Source: ZCTH02-B3 sp036563895
Lineage (GTDB): Bacteria; Bacillota; Bacilli; Paenibacillales; Paenibacillaceae
Assembly (NCBI GenBank): GCA_036563895.1
Contig: DATCLN010000048.1
Coordinates: 1 to 22,466, forward strand
Direction: 5' to 3'
Length of the DNA stretch: 22,466 nt
Below the pieces are notes generated by a model, which saw only the letters and a list, made by a program, of their open reading frames with translations, was not told where the DNA came from and made no database searches. Positions 16,558 to 22,466 of this stretch are shown here, piece after piece. The translations under genes were made by a program, and so were the position numbers. The stretch's first letter is position 1. Each line of letters begins with the position of its first letter.

Positions 16558-17190
16558 ATGGACATGGCGGATCGGGATTGTCTGGAATGGGAACGAAAGC
16601 TGTGGGACGACGGGCTGACGCTGGTGGCCGGTGTGGACGAAGCGGGACGGGGATGTCTCTTCGGGGACGTGGTGGCGGCCGCTGTGGTGTTTGCCCCGTA
16701 CCGGGTGCCGGAGGAAGTGACGGATTCCAAACAGCTGACCCGAAAAAAACGGGAAGAACTGTACGAGGCCATCATTTCGTCGGCCGTGGCCTGGGCTGTC
16801 GGACGGGTGGATGCGGCGACGGTGGACCGGATCAACATCCGGCAGGCCGCCCGGCTGGCAATGAAACGGGCGGTGGAAAATCTGGGGCTTGCGCCCCAGC
16901 ATCTTCTGGTGGACGCCGAAACGGTGCCGGTCGATTTGCCGCAGACCCCCATCGTCAAGGGAGATGCCCGCAGCCGCACCATCGGCGCGGCGTCCATCGT
17001 GGCCAAGGTGACGCGGGACAGGCTGTGCGAACAGGAATGGGAAGCCCTGTACCCCGGATACGGCATCGCGTCGCACAAGGGATACGCGACCAGGGAGCAC
17101 GTGCGGGCGCTGCTTGAACTGGGACCGACGCCGCTGCACCGGAAGACGTTCATCAGGGGAATCCTGGCGGAACAGCAAACCCTCTTTTGA
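16558..17190 (+). CDS. rnhB: Ribonuclease HII
   Basis: RNase HII cleaves the RNA strand of RNA-DNA hybrids and starts removal of single ribonucleotides from DNA. The 210-residue product has the DEAGRG motif with Asp27 and Glu28, a further acidic residue at Asp119 (LLVDAE) and Asp136 in IVKGDARSRTIGAASIVAKVTRDR. It ends with YPGYGIASHKGYATREHVRAL and GPTPLHRKTF, all diagnostic. The usual GRGPLAGPVVAAAV block reads GRGCLFGDVVAAAV here, which is unusual outside some Gram-positive groups. The ATG at 16558 follows AAAGGAAG. The stop is 150 bp before the next gene's start. In B. subtilis the next genes are also ylqG and ylqH. Confidence 0.95.
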   Translation: MDMADRDCLEWERKLWDDGLTLVAGVDEAGRGCLFGDVVAAAVVFAPYRVPEEVTDSKQLTRKKREELYEAIISSAVAWAVGRVDAATVDRINIRQAARLAMKRAVENLGLAPQHLLVDAETVPVDLPQTPIVKGDARSRTIGAASIVAKVTRDRLCEQEWEALYPGYGIASHKGYATREHVRALLELGPTPLHRKTFIRGILAEQQTLF

Positions 17191-17343
17191 TGAGGGGTTG
17201 ACGGAAAGGTTTCAGGCCGATACATAAGCAAAATGGTCGAGCTTTCAATCGCGCGGGCCGGAACACCGATAAATAAGGATGGAACGGTTGGAACACCCGA
17301 ATTGCGGAAACCACGGGAAGGTCTCCGGAAAGGAGATGCGGCC

Positions 17344-19293
17344 ATGAGCGCCGACATCGGATCGATCTGGCGGGCCTGGTTTGGGGACGCGATGCCCCAA
17401 AAGGAAGGCGCAAGGGTGCTGGAGCTGCGCATCGGCGAAATCGTGCGGGGCGTGCTTCTGCAAATGCTCGGCGAAGGAGAAGGCATCGTCAGCGTGGGCG
17501 GCGTGCCCGTCCGCGCCCGTCTGGAAGCGGAGATCCCCCTCGGACGGGGTGTCATGCTTCAGGTGCAGCCCGGTTCGAACGAGGCCGCCATCATTCTGAA
17601 GCCGGTGACGGTGGAAGCGGCGGGCATGATGCCGGAGGAATCGCTGAAGGAAATCCTGCGTTCCTTCGGCCTGCCCGACAAGCCTTGGGCGATGGAACTG
17701 CTTCGCAATCTGCGGAGGGACGGTTTCCCCCTGGACGCCGAAACGGCTCGCGCATATGCGGAAATGGCGGCGATGAAGCCGCCCCGGACGGACGCCCGGC
17801 AATGGATGACCGCGGCCGACGCGGCGTTCCGGCGGGGGCTGCCCAACACTCCCCTCACCATCGCTTCGCTGCGCGAAGCGCTGTTCGGGGCGCCCATCCG
17901 AGAGCAGATGCAAACGCTGCTGAACCTGCTGGAAAGCGCCCTGAAGGGAGCGTCGCAGTCCGGACACGCTTGGACGGCGGACGCGGTCAGGCTGCAGCGG
18001 CTGCTCATTGAAGGTCAAGCGTTGCTTCAGGCGGGCGGCAGATGGATGGCCGGCGAAGCAGCGGCCGGCGGTGCGGCAGCCGCCGGTGCCGGGGCCGGGT
18101 CCGCCCCGGCTGCGGCCGGCAATGCGCCTGAAACGTCCGCGGGCAGCGCGGCGTTCGGCGGCGCGGCGGTATCCGCTCCACAGGCGCCGGCGGCATCCGG
18201 GGCAGCCGGAACCGGCACGGCGTCTGCGGCGGGCGGAGCCGCTGCGGCACAAGGGGCGCCCGCCGCGCCGGCCGCGGGAGGAGCCGTGCCGTCGGCGCAG
18301 GGGACGTCGGTTGGGCTGACGGGCGCGGCCTCTGCTGAAGAATCCGCCGCCGGGGTCCGGGCGGGACAACGAACCGACGGCCCGCCGCCGGCCGGCTCAC
18401 GGCAGGATGTGTCCGCGGCGCAAGCCAACCAGCAGGCCGCTTTTGCGCCTGCACAGGCGGCATTCCTCCCGGCCGCAACGGCGGCGGCACAGGCGGCAAG
18501 GGAAGGAGCCGACTGGCTGGCCCGGCTGCTTCAATGGCTGGGCTTCGGCCACGAGCGCAGCCTGGCGTCGGGAGACGCTTTGACCGCGCAACAGACCGCC
18601 GCGCGCGCCGGATCCGCCGCCGGCGAAACGCCGCTGCCCGCCGATGCCCTGTCCAGGGGCCTTTCCAATCCATGGACGATGAACGAAGCCCGCGGGGAAA
18701 CCCTGAAGAGCGCGCTGCTGGCGCTGGCCGCCCGCGAGGATGCGCCGCCGGCGCTGCGGGAAGCGGCGCAGACGCTGGCCCAGCACATTACCGGGCAGCA
18801 GCTGCTGCTTGCGGGCGACCGCGGAACGCTCAGCCCGTATCATTTTGTGACGCTTTTCATCCCCATTATGGACAAGCACGGCGACACGACGGCCGCCGTA
18901 CACGTGCAGACCCGCACAAAGCAACGCGGCGAATGGGACGCGGACAACGTCCGCCTGCTGTTCGATCTGAACATGAAGCACCTGGGCCGCACCGTGGCCG
19001 ACGTGCAGGTGGTTAACCGGATCGTCTCGATGAAAGTGTTCAACGACGACCCGTGGTTCCGCGATCTGGCGGAACGCTCCCGGGAAGCCCTGGCTTCCGC
19101 CCTTCAGGATATCGGCTATCAGCTTTCGGCGTTGCGTACCGCGCCCTTTCCCGGCAAGGCGGAGGACGAAGGTGCGGGGAACCGGCAAGGAGCGGCTTCC
19201 GATTTCGCGCTCATCAACCTGATGAACGGCGACCTGGCATCCGGCGGAATTTTGCCCTCCAAACCGTACAAGGGGGTTGATCTGCGCATATGA
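17344..19293 (+). CDS. YlqG-like protein with FliK-type hook-length-control C-terminal domain
   Basis: The function is not established. The 649-residue protein has three parts. The first is an N-terminal segment (about 20-100) that looks like a compact beta domain (VLELRIGEIVRGVLLQM...VQPGSNEAAIILKPV). The second is a long Ala/Gly/Pro-rich low-complexity linker (about 232-385). The third is a C-terminal domain (about 495-590; SPYHFVTLFIPIMDKHGDTTAAVHVQT...FDLNMKHLGRTVADVQV) resembling the hook-length-control domain of FliK. B. subtilis ylqG occupies the same place after rnhB. I choose ATG 17344 (AAAGGAGATG upstream) rather than an ATG at 17233 without a ribosome binding site. It overlaps the FlhB-like gene by ATGA, suggesting joint action. 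An export-substrate or specificity-switch role is inference. Confidence 0.8.
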   Translation: MSADIGSIWRAWFGDAMPQKEGARVLELRIGEIVRGVLLQMLGEGEGIVSVGGVPVRARLEAEIPLGRGVMLQVQPGSNEAAIILKPVTVEAAGMMPEESLKEILRSFGLPDKPWAMELLRNLRRDGFPLDAETARAYAEMAAMKPPRTDARQWMTAADAAFRRGLPNTPLTIASLREALFGAPIREQMQTLLNLLESALKGASQSGHAWTADAVRLQRLLIEGQALLQAGGRWMAGEAAAGGAAAAGAGAGSAPAAAGNAPETSAGSAAFGGAAVSAPQAPAASGAAGTGTASAAGGAAAAQGAPAAPAAGGAVPSAQGTSVGLTGAASAEESAAGVRAGQRTDGPPPAGSRQDVSAAQANQQAAFAPAQAAFLPAATAAAQAAREGADWLARLLQWLGFGHERSLASGDALTAQQTAARAGSAAGETPLPADALSRGLSNPWTMNEARGETLKSALLALAAREDAPPALREAAQTLAQHITGQQLLLAGDRGTLSPYHFVTLFIPIMDKHGDTTAAVHVQTRTKQRGEWDADNVRLLFDLNMKHLGRTVADVQVVNRIVSMKVFNDDPWFRDLAERSREALASALQDIGYQLSALRTAPFPGKAEDEGAGNRQGAASDFALINLMNGDLASGGILPSKPYKGVDLRI

Positions 19294-19661
19294 CGCCCTC
19301 CCCCGGCGAATCGAACGGCCGCGCCAAATCCGCCGGCAGGCAGAAGATTTCCCGCAAGCAGGCGGTTGCCCTCAAGTACGACCCGCTCGTGCACGCGGCG
19401 CCGGTGGTCGTTGCCAAGGGCAAAGGCGTTGTGGCCGAAGAAATTTTGCGCCGTGCCCGGGAAGCCGGCGTGCCGATCCAGGAGGATCCCTCCCTGGTGG
19501 AAGTGCTGTCCAAGCTGGACATCCACCAGGAAATCCCGCCCGAGCTGTACCGGCTGGTGGCGGAAATTCTGACGTTCATTTACCGGTCCGACCGGCAGGC
19601 GGGGGAGCGTTTGGCGCAGGCGGAGCAAGCGCGGTCCGGAAGGGACGGATATGCGCCATGA
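19290..19661 (+). CDS. FlhB C-terminal-like protein (YlqH family, EscU/YscU/HrcU type)
   Basis: The 123-residue protein resembles only the cytoplasmic C-terminal domain of the flagellar export gate protein FlhB: ALKYDPLVHAAPVVVAKGKGVVAEEILRRAREAGVPIQED...IPPELYRLVAEILTFIY. FlhB needs the self-cleaving NPTH site just before this segment and four membrane helices. Neither is present here; the protein begins with about 20 basic, polar residues. Small FlhB-like proteins of this type (B. subtilis YlqH) are known next to a FliK-like gene. It overlaps the FliK-like gene upstream (ATGA, 19290-19293) and the yraN-like gene downstream (ATGA, 19658-19661), so the three are translated as a unit. A role in type III export specificity is plausible but unproven. 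Confidence 0.85.
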   Translation: MTPSPGESNGRAKSAGRQKISRKQAVALKYDPLVHAAPVVVAKGKGVVAEEILRRAREAGVPIQEDPSLVEVLSKLDIHQEIPPELYRLVAEILTFIYRSDRQAGERLAQAEQARSGRDGYAP

Positions 19662-20065
19662 ACGATCGCCGGCCGGCCAGCGGGGATCGCACGGCAAAAC
19701 GCAAGGACCGCCGCAAGGAACGCGGTGCGGCGGCGGAAGAAGCGGCGGCGCGCCATTTGGAAGCGCTGGGCTGCCAGGTGCTGGAGCGCAACTGGCGATG
19801 CCGGTCGGGCGAGATCGACCTGATCGCCCGGGACGGCGATGTGCTGGTGTTCGTGGAAGTCCGTTCCCGGCGGGCCGGCTCCCGTTTCGGCGCTGCCGTC
19901 GAAGCGGTGACGCCCCGCAAAATCCGGCAGGTGCGCGGCGTGGCCGGCGTCTACCTGGCGTTCCATCCGAACATGGCCGGCCCCGTCCGCTTCGACGTCG
20001 TGGCGGTTACGCTGCACCCCGACGATTCGGTCGCCGACCTCCGGCATGTAAAAGCGGCGTTTTGA
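19658..20065 (+). CDS. UPF0102 / YraN-family endonuclease-fold protein
   Basis: The 135-residue product matches the YraN/UPF0102 family, which has a Holliday-junction-resolvase-like nuclease fold and an unknown cellular role. It has a basic N-terminus (about 1-22), GAAAEEAAARHLEALGCQVLERNWRC, the core GEIDLIARDGDVLVFVEVRSR (51-71) containing the Glu-Asp...Glu-x-(Lys/Arg) nuclease-type residues, FGAAVEAVTPRKIRQVRGVAG, and RFDVVAVTL near the end. The usual EVK is EVR here. The ATG overlaps the stop of the FlhB-like gene. The end faces the convergent ldh gene 89 bp away. In other Bacillales this family often lies near rnhB. Confidence 0.92.
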   Translation: MNDRRPASGDRTAKRKDRRKERGAAAEEAAARHLEALGCQVLERNWRCRSGEIDLIARDGDVLVFVEVRSRRAGSRFGAAVEAVTPRKIRQVRGVAGVYLAFHPNMAGPVRFDVVAVTLHPDDSVADLRHVKAAF

Positions 20066-20097
20066 CGACGGTCAGGAAGAAGCGTCAAGCCGGCCAA

Positions 20098-20115
20098 GGC
20101 CGCGTCCGCGCGGCC
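20098..20115. terminator. GC-rich hairpin between convergent yraN-like and ldh genes
   Basis: GGCCGCG-TCCG-CGCGGCC is a perfect 7-bp stem with a 4-nt loop in the 89-bp gap between the two convergent genes. It has no T-tract on either side, so it is not a standard intrinsic terminator. It could stop or stabilise both transcripts. Low confidence. Confidence 0.3.
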
Positions 20116-20154
20116 ACTCCTCCGATCGTCAGGCGGCCGGTTATATCGGTGGCA

Positions 20155-21120
20155 TCAGCCTCCCTTCCCTTCGCCAAAGTAACGGGCGAGCACCCCTTTC
20201 AGCACCGACGCGCTGTGATGGAACAGCTCCCGCTCTTTCTCGTCGAGATCCAGTTCGATCAGTTCGCGTATGCCGCCCCGGTTGATGACGGCCGGCACGC
20301 CGATGTAGACGTCGCGCTCGCCGTACTGCCCGTCCAGACAGGCGGAAACGGTCAGGATGGCATTTTCGTTGTGCAAAATGGCGCGCGTGATCCGGGCGAG
20401 CCCCATCGCGATGCCGTAGTACGTCGCGCCTTTTTTGGCAATGATGTCGTACGCGGCGTCGCGGACGTTGGCAAAGATTCGTTCCAGATCTTCCTTCGCG
20501 CGCTCTCCGCGCGCCGCGACCAGCTGCCGGACCGGCACGCCCCCGATGTCGGCATGGCTCCATACCGGAAGCTCGGTGTCGCCGTGCTCGCCGATGATGT
20601 AAGCGTGCACGTTCGCCGGGGAAATGGCGAAATATTCGCCCAGCAGGAAGCGGAACCGCATCGTATCCAAAATCGTGCCCGAGCCGATGACCCGCTCCTT
20701 CGGCAATCCGCTGAATCTCCATGTCGCATAGGCCAGAATGTCGACCGGATTCGTCGCCACCAGGAACAGGCCATGAAACCCGGAGGCCATGACCGACGAC
20801 ACGATCGAGCGAAAGATGGCGATATTTTTGTCGACGAGGTCCAGCCGCGTCTCGCCCGGTTTCTGGTTGGCTCCGGCGCAAATGACCGCCAGATCGGCGC
20901 CGCGGCAGTCGGCATAATCCCCGTGCCAAATATCGGCGGCCTTCGGGGCGAACACCTTGCCGTGATTCAGGTCCGCCGCGTCACCACTCGCCTTGTCCGG
21001 ATTCGCGTCGATCAGCACGATTTCATCGGCGATGCCCTGGTTCATCAGGGCGAACGCGTAGCTCGAGCCGACGAATCCGGTGCCGATCACCGCGACCCGC
21101 GTTCCCTTTCCGTTTTTCAT
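20155..21120 (-). CDS. ldh: L-lactate dehydrogenase (NAD-dependent)
   Basis: This cytosolic enzyme reduces pyruvate to L-lactate, re-oxidising NADH during oxygen limitation. The 321-residue protein has the nucleotide motif VAVIGTGFVGSSYA with Asp38 in IVLIDANPDKASGD. Its active-site loop AGANQKPGETRLDLVDKN carries Gln86 (lactate rather than malate specificity) and Arg92. Substrate-binding Arg155 is in LDTMRFRF and catalytic His179 in GEHGDTELPVWSH. The ATG at 21120 follows AAGGAAGGTGGGGG. The ABC-remnant frame upstream ends within ATGA of this start. A half-site resembling the Rex operator (TTGTGAA) lies 20 bp upstream, fitting redox control, but the second half is missing. Confidence 0.95.
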   Translation of the reverse strand: MKNGKGTRVAVIGTGFVGSSYAFALMNQGIADEIVLIDANPDKASGDAADLNHGKVFAPKAADIWHGDYADCRGADLAVICAGANQKPGETRLDLVDKNIAIFRSIVSSVMASGFHGLFLVATNPVDILAYATWRFSGLPKERVIGSGTILDTMRFRFLLGEYFAISPANVHAYIIGEHGDTELPVWSHADIGGVPVRQLVAARGERAKEDLERIFANVRDAAYDIIAKKGATYYGIAMGLARITRAILHNENAILTVSACLDGQYGERDVYIGVPAVINRGGIRELIELDLDEKERELFHHSASVLKGVLARYFGEGKGG

Positions 21121-21680
21121 CCTACCCCCACCTTCCTTGTTGTGAAATAATGCCGCCAACCGGCGGGCCGGCGAATCTGCACATCCGGCAGAACCCGCTT
21201 CGCCTGCTGGAAAGGGTCCGCTGCAGAAACGGCTGAATGGACGGTTCCCGGTACGACTGCGATGAAAACATGCGATGGGCCACCCGAAAGAGTCGCCCGC
21301 TTGCCTCCTGCGCTATCCGGAAGAACGGAACATTCCGGCCAGACCCGGGCATGCTCCTGACGGACGACCCGGCCCCGCTCCAGGACGATCACCTGATCGG
21401 CGTTCCGGATGGTGGACAGCCGATGGGCGATGACGAGGATCGTCATCTCCCCCTTCAGCCGGTCCAGCGCCTGTCGGATCCTGTCCTCGTTCACGGTATC
21501 CAGCGCGCTGGTCGCCTCGTCAAGGATGAGCAGGGCCGGCTTTCGCAGCAAGGCCCGGGCCAGCACGATGCGCTGGCGTTCCCCGCCGGACAGCCGAACC
21601 CCCCGGTCGCCGACGACGGTATCCAGGCCGTGCGGCAGTCCGCGCACGAAGTCCTCCGAAGCGGAGAGCCTCAGCGCTTC
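21117..21680 (-). pseudogene. ABC transporter ATP-binding domain remnant (both ends lost, frameshifted)
   Basis: The minus strand encodes the second half of an ABC ATPase: DFVRGLPHGLDTVVGDRG, signature LSGGERQRIVLARALLRKP, Walker B LLILDEATSALD, and the H-loop segment VIAHRLSTIRNADQVIVLERGRVV. The membrane part, Walker A and Q-loop are missing. Upstream the frame meets a stop after EALRLSASED, while matching sequence (GLERLW) continues one frame off, so an indel lies near 21680. After RGRVV (about 21360) the frame gives unrelated sequence, and a different frame shows a possible domain end (NVPFFRIAQEA). The best reading is a decayed half-transporter of the multidrug/lipid exporter type. The surviving frame (GTG at 21647) could still be expressed as about 176 residues ending over the ldh start. 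Confidence 0.75.
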
Positions 21681-21741
21681 CAGAGCCGCTCCAGACCCTC
21701 ATGGCGGATCATCTCCACCTGTTATCCGGTCCCGATTCTTG

Positions 21742-21763
21742 TTTTACACATCTTTTACACATC
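21742..21763. repeat. 11-bp perfect tandem duplication at the NUDIX stop codon
   Basis: TTTTACACATC occurs twice back to back (21742-21752 and 21753-21763). Read on the minus strand, the first copy contains the GAT-GTG-TAA end of the NUDIX gene and the second lies immediately downstream. It looks like a small slippage duplication. Confidence 0.8.
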
Positions 21764-22201
21764 GGCTTCCCCGTGAAAATGATAAAAAGCGGAGCTCGTC
21801 CCGCTGCTTTGCTCGGCAAGCCGCATGTAGGCGGGAAGATACGGCATGGCTTCGTCGGCCTCCCGGATGTCCATCCAGCGGGCTTCCAGCACGTCCCCGT
21901 CCGGGTCCGATACGGCCAGCTCCCCGCCAGCTATCTTCGCGTGAAACGTGAAGATCAGCGCATGTTCCTGTCTTCGCTTGAACAGCACTTCCCTCACGCA
22001 AAATATTTTCCCGACCTCGACGAAATAACCGGTTTCCTCGCGCACTTCCCGCACCAGCGTCTGTTCCAGCGATTCCTCGCCTTCTACCTTCCCGCCCGGA
22101 AAGCTCCAATAAAAGGAATCCGGCGTGCCGTTTTTCACCAGCAGCACCCGGCTGGTTCTTTCGTCCATGATCAGCGCGTTGACGTAAGTGACTCTTTGCA
22201 T
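21755..22201 (-). CDS. NUDIX hydrolase
   Basis: NUDIX enzymes hydrolyse nucleoside diphosphates linked to another moiety; the substrate cannot be told from sequence. The 148-residue protein has a complete Nudix box, GX5EX7REUXEEXGU, at residues 37-59 (GKVEGEESLEQTLVREVREE, then TGY). FYWSFPGG lies before it and HALIFTFHAKIAGGEL after it. This layout is common in MutT-like housekeeping or ADP-ribose/nucleotide-cleaning members. The ATG at 22201 follows GGGAG with an 8-nt spacing. Downstream is the ABC remnant; upstream, 27 bp away, is a frameshifted small gene on the same strand, so the two may share a promoter outside the window. Confidence 0.92.
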   Translation of the reverse strand: MQRVTYVNALIMDERTSRVLLVKNGTPDSFYWSFPGGKVEGEESLEQTLVREVREETGYFVEVGKIFCVREVLFKRRQEHALIFTFHAKIAGGELAVSDPDGDVLEARWMDIREADEAMPYLPAYMRLAEQSSGTSSAFYHFHGEADV

Positions 22202-22228
22202 CGTTTGGTCTCCCGTTACCCGTATGGT

Positions 22229-22416
22229 TCATTTTGTCCCGACGTCCATGATAAGGGGGCTGATCCCTAGGATGGAACGGTCCTGTTCAACCCTTGCAAG
22301 GGTGTCCAGCAGGATTTTCCGGAACGAAAGGTTTGCCAGCTTCCGGTTCAAATCCGGCAGCCAGCCCGCAAACTCCTGGAATGGTTTTCGTAATAATCAA
22401 GGATTTCCCTGTCCAT
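22229..22416 (-). pseudogene. Small unknown gene interrupted by a frameshift (~62 codons)
   Basis: An ATG at 22416 preceded by AAAGGAG opens MDREILDYYENH. About 36-45 bases in, the frame changes and stops, while the next frame continues with clean coding sequence (QEFAGWLPDLNRKLANL, then SFRKILLDTLARVEQD) to ...PLIMDVGTK and TGA at 22229-22231. Adding one base near 22375-22385 would restore a single 62-codon protein. I do not recognise the family. The fragment is helical and charged, with a Trp-Leu-Pro turn, and has no membrane segment. It lies 27 bp upstream of the NUDIX gene on the same strand. It could be a true pseudogene or a sequencing error. Confidence 0.55.
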
Positions 22417-22466
22417 GCGGCACTCCTTTCGACGGAACCGTTTTTGCGTTTGGGCTCACGAAACCT

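Noticed and set aside
17233..17343. An N-terminal extension of the FliK-like gene starting at ATG 17233
   Set aside because: It has no ribosome binding site, and the added residues are polar and unstructured. ATG 17344 has AAAGGAGATG upstream.

Overview
The window is a GC-rich stretch of a chromosome from an endospore-forming, flagellated Firmicute of the order Bacillales. The gene order dprA-topA-trmFO-hslV-hslU-codY followed by flgB-flgC-fliE-fliF-fliG-fliH-fliI is the conserved Bacillus-type locus. A sporulation-specific alpha/beta SASP gene lies in the same window. The protein sequences and high GC look more like Paenibacillaceae than Bacillus subtilis; that placement is inference from remembered family sequences, not a search.

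Layout. Positions 1-5535 (minus strand) hold the start of the fla/che operon: flgB, flgC, fliE, fliF, fliG, fliH and the first 290 codons of fliI. They encode the proximal rod, the MS ring, the rotor switch and the export ATPase with its regulator. A 325-bp AT-rich gap (5536-5860) separates this operon from codY and carries the codY terminator. Positions 5861-12080 (minus) are one tight operon, topA-trmFO-hslV-hslU-codY: topoisomerase I, tRNA U54 methylation, the HslVU protease and the nutritional repressor CodY. The recombinase gene xerC/codV that B. subtilis has between trmFO and hslV is absent, and trmFO and hslV overlap by ATGA. dprA (12290-13564) is separated from sucCD (13781-15898) by a strong rho-independent terminator.

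From 16150 to 20065 the plus strand carries a SASP gene with its own sigma-G-type promoter and terminator, then rnhB, a FliK/YlqG-like gene, a FlhB-C-terminal-like gene (YlqH) and a yraN-family gene. The last three are joined by ATGA overlaps. In B. subtilis, rnhB-ylqG-ylqH lie directly upstream of sucCD on the same strand. Here the block points the other way, which is best explained by a local inversion.

From 20155 to the end the genes are again on the minus strand and the region looks degraded: an intact L-lactate dehydrogenase gene, a truncated and frameshifted ABC-transporter ATPase remnant, an intact NUDIX hydrolase and a small gene interrupted by a frameshift. I see no CRISPR array, tRNA, rRNA, prophage or complete insertion sequence, and no clearly new multi-gene system. 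The most interesting points are the divergent effector region of CodY, the missing xerC, the inverted rnhB-yraN block, and a sigma-D-type promoter pointing antisense into codY.
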